This document shows positions 63,046-64,000 of a stretch of DNA of 64,000 nt, in pieces; position 1 is the first letter of the stretch, and each line of letters starts with the position of its first letter. The notes beneath the pieces were generated by a model. It ran no database searches and was not told where the DNA came from. It saw only the letters and a list, made by a program, of their open reading frames with translations. A program made the position numbers and the translations under genes. Source of the DNA: Trichocoleus sp. (GTDB taxonomy: Bacteria; Cyanobacteriota; Cyanobacteriia; Elainellales; Elainellaceae); assembly GCA_036702865.1 (NCBI GenBank), contig DATNQD010000006.1, positions 1-64,000 on the forward strand. The letters are read 5' to 3'.

Positions 63046-63579
63046 ATGCCCCCGATTCCCCCGTTACATCCAGCGATTTTAATTCAGCCTTGTGCTTATT
63101 CTCCAGTTGATTTATCTTCCGTAGAGCGACAGAATTCTTCTCCCGTCTACATCGATTTTAGCGATCTCTGCTTATTTGAGCAGGTAGAGCAGCAGTATCT
63201 CCAGCAAGGGATTGAACTAGAAGGGGCAATCGCGATTCAGCCTTCTAACCCCTCCTTCCAGACCGATCGCCTCGCCATTATGCCTAACGCAGATCGAACA
63301 GATATTGTGATTCGGTTTCGCGTGCCTCGTCGTCAAGTTCAGGCGATCGTCACAGGTGCAAGAGCCATCAAATTCACTGCTTTTGATACCAATCAGCAGA
63401 TTGCTCAACAAAGTGTTGGTGTCGCTCAATACATGCAACTGCCGCAGTTACCATCCTCCGACTCAAGCCACAAACTCCCACAGCACCAGATCGAGCTGGC
63501 GATCGAAAATCAGCCAATTCACCAGATTCAGGTCAGTTCAGATGCACCGTTTGTGCTGCATCAGCTTATTGTTATGTAA
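63046..63579 (+). CDS. Conserved hypothetical protein
   Basis: 177 aa from the ATG at MPPIPPLHPA, which lies in frame 35 codons downstream of an earlier start and gives a better N-terminus. No signal peptide or membrane segment. The sequence is beta-rich with a repeated FRVPRRQVQAIVTGARAIKFTAFDTNQQIAQ-like block (quoted in part). It is followed by a clear terminator. I do not recognise a family. Confidence 0.5.
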   Translation: MPPIPPLHPAILIQPCAYSPVDLSSVERQNSSPVYIDFSDLCLFEQVEQQYLQQGIELEGAIAIQPSNPSFQTDRLAIMPNADRTDIVIRFRVPRRQVQAIVTGARAIKFTAFDTNQQIAQQSVGVAQYMQLPQLPSSDSSHKLPQHQIELAIENQPIHQIQVSSDAPFVLHQLIVM

Positions 63580-64000
63580 ACGAACGCTGCCATATAGAAA
63601 ATTACTCCGTGAGTAGATCACCCGTTCGGAGGATGGTCGAAGCGAAATTGAATCGCTATCGTTGAAATTACTGATATACCTAAGCAGTTTGTCAACCCGG
63701 CAGGAGACTGTCGGGTTTTTGTTATTTAAAACCTGTGCAAGAGATAAAGAAGACTCTAGACGAATGCACCCTCTGCCGCAGCAGAACCTGGAGTTAGTCA
63801 GGTAATGAGTCAGGGCGATCGGTTGCAGGCATGAGATAGCTTGTAAAGTGTAGAACAAGTGCTCATTTGATGCCTGTTCCTTTGCACCCGTCCCCTACTG
63901 AAATCTAGAGCCTCCAAGCCAGCACCCTAAAACTCGCAACTCGGATGAACTTCTTTGACGTAAGCGATCGAAATTTGTTTCCGAGTTCATTTCAGTTTTT
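63580..64000. other. Non-coding right edge of window
   Basis: Contains the terminator listed separately. No frame with coding character was seen. The last bases are T-rich and may belong to the upstream region of a gene beyond the window. Confidence 0.45.
63694..63720 (+). terminator. Rho-independent terminator
   Basis: Stem AACCCG/CGGGTT with a loop of about 12 nt, followed by TTTTTG. It is 115 bp past the preceding plus-strand gene. Confidence 0.75.

Noticed and set aside
63538-63858. 106-codon minus-strand frame near the right edge
   Set aside because: It crosses the terminator and the end of a plus-strand gene; no recognisable features.

Overview
The window is from a cyanobacterium, probably a filamentous, Leptolyngbya-like one. 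Evidence: the HIP1 octamer GCGATCGC and its GCGATCG core recur throughout; genes restricted to oxygenic phototrophs are present (ndhB, psaX, ftrV, a PsbP-like lipoprotein, a CRR6-type NDH-1 assembly factor, a pheophorbide-oxygenase-like Rieske protein); and many products are short cyanobacterial DUF families (DUF2103, DUF3038, DUF4335, DUF6464, DUF3747). No insertion sequence, prophage or rRNA operon was found. Most of the window is core chromosome with short operons.

Layout. 0-8 kb: a type IV pilin-like protein, tRNA-Leu(GAG), topA, ndhB, a thioredoxin-like ferredoxin and a cysteine synthase. 8-21.4 kb: mnmE, clpB, clpS, a DUF2103 protein, tex, a GNAT acetyltransferase, a di-haem cytochrome c and secA. 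21.5-27.5 kb: an accessory block whose genes all lie on the minus strand, described below. 27.8-34 kb: CRR6, FMN reductase, rplI, dnaB, FKBP, a phasin-like protein and a PEP-CTERM exported protein. 34.5-48.6 kb: a large coiled-coil/TPR membrane protein, hisG, ftrV, a DUF3038-DUF4335 pair, an OmpA-domain protein, fmt, a response regulator, lipA, psaX and an amino-acid ABC permease. 48.6-56 kb: a J-domain protein, a three-gene clpR/clpR-like/clpP operon, a VWA protein, an isolated ureA, tRNA-Gln(UUG), the PsbP-like protein and maf. 56-64 kb: a Ser/Thr kinase, an M48-like pseudo-metalloprotease, an SLH protein translationally coupled to a PII-like protein, and a proline-rich DUF3747 protein.

The most interesting part is 23.5-27.5 kb. 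Four unrelated single-gene units lie head to tail: a VOC-fold protein, a stand-alone sucrose-phosphatase, a Uma2-type nuclease, and a two-domain PD-(D/E)XK nuclease that looks like a defence effector. They are separated by imperfect palindromes with integron attC-like ends (GTTGGGC paired with GCATAAC or GTATAAC). The outermost unit begins with GTTATACGGCGC, and its own attC-like element contains the exact reverse complement, which is the signature of a gene cassette. Divergent from the array, on the plus strand, is a 33-codon relic whose first 18 codons resemble the N-terminus of an integron-type tyrosine recombinase. I read this as a decayed chromosomal integron. This is inference from the sequence alone; no covariance model or database search was run.
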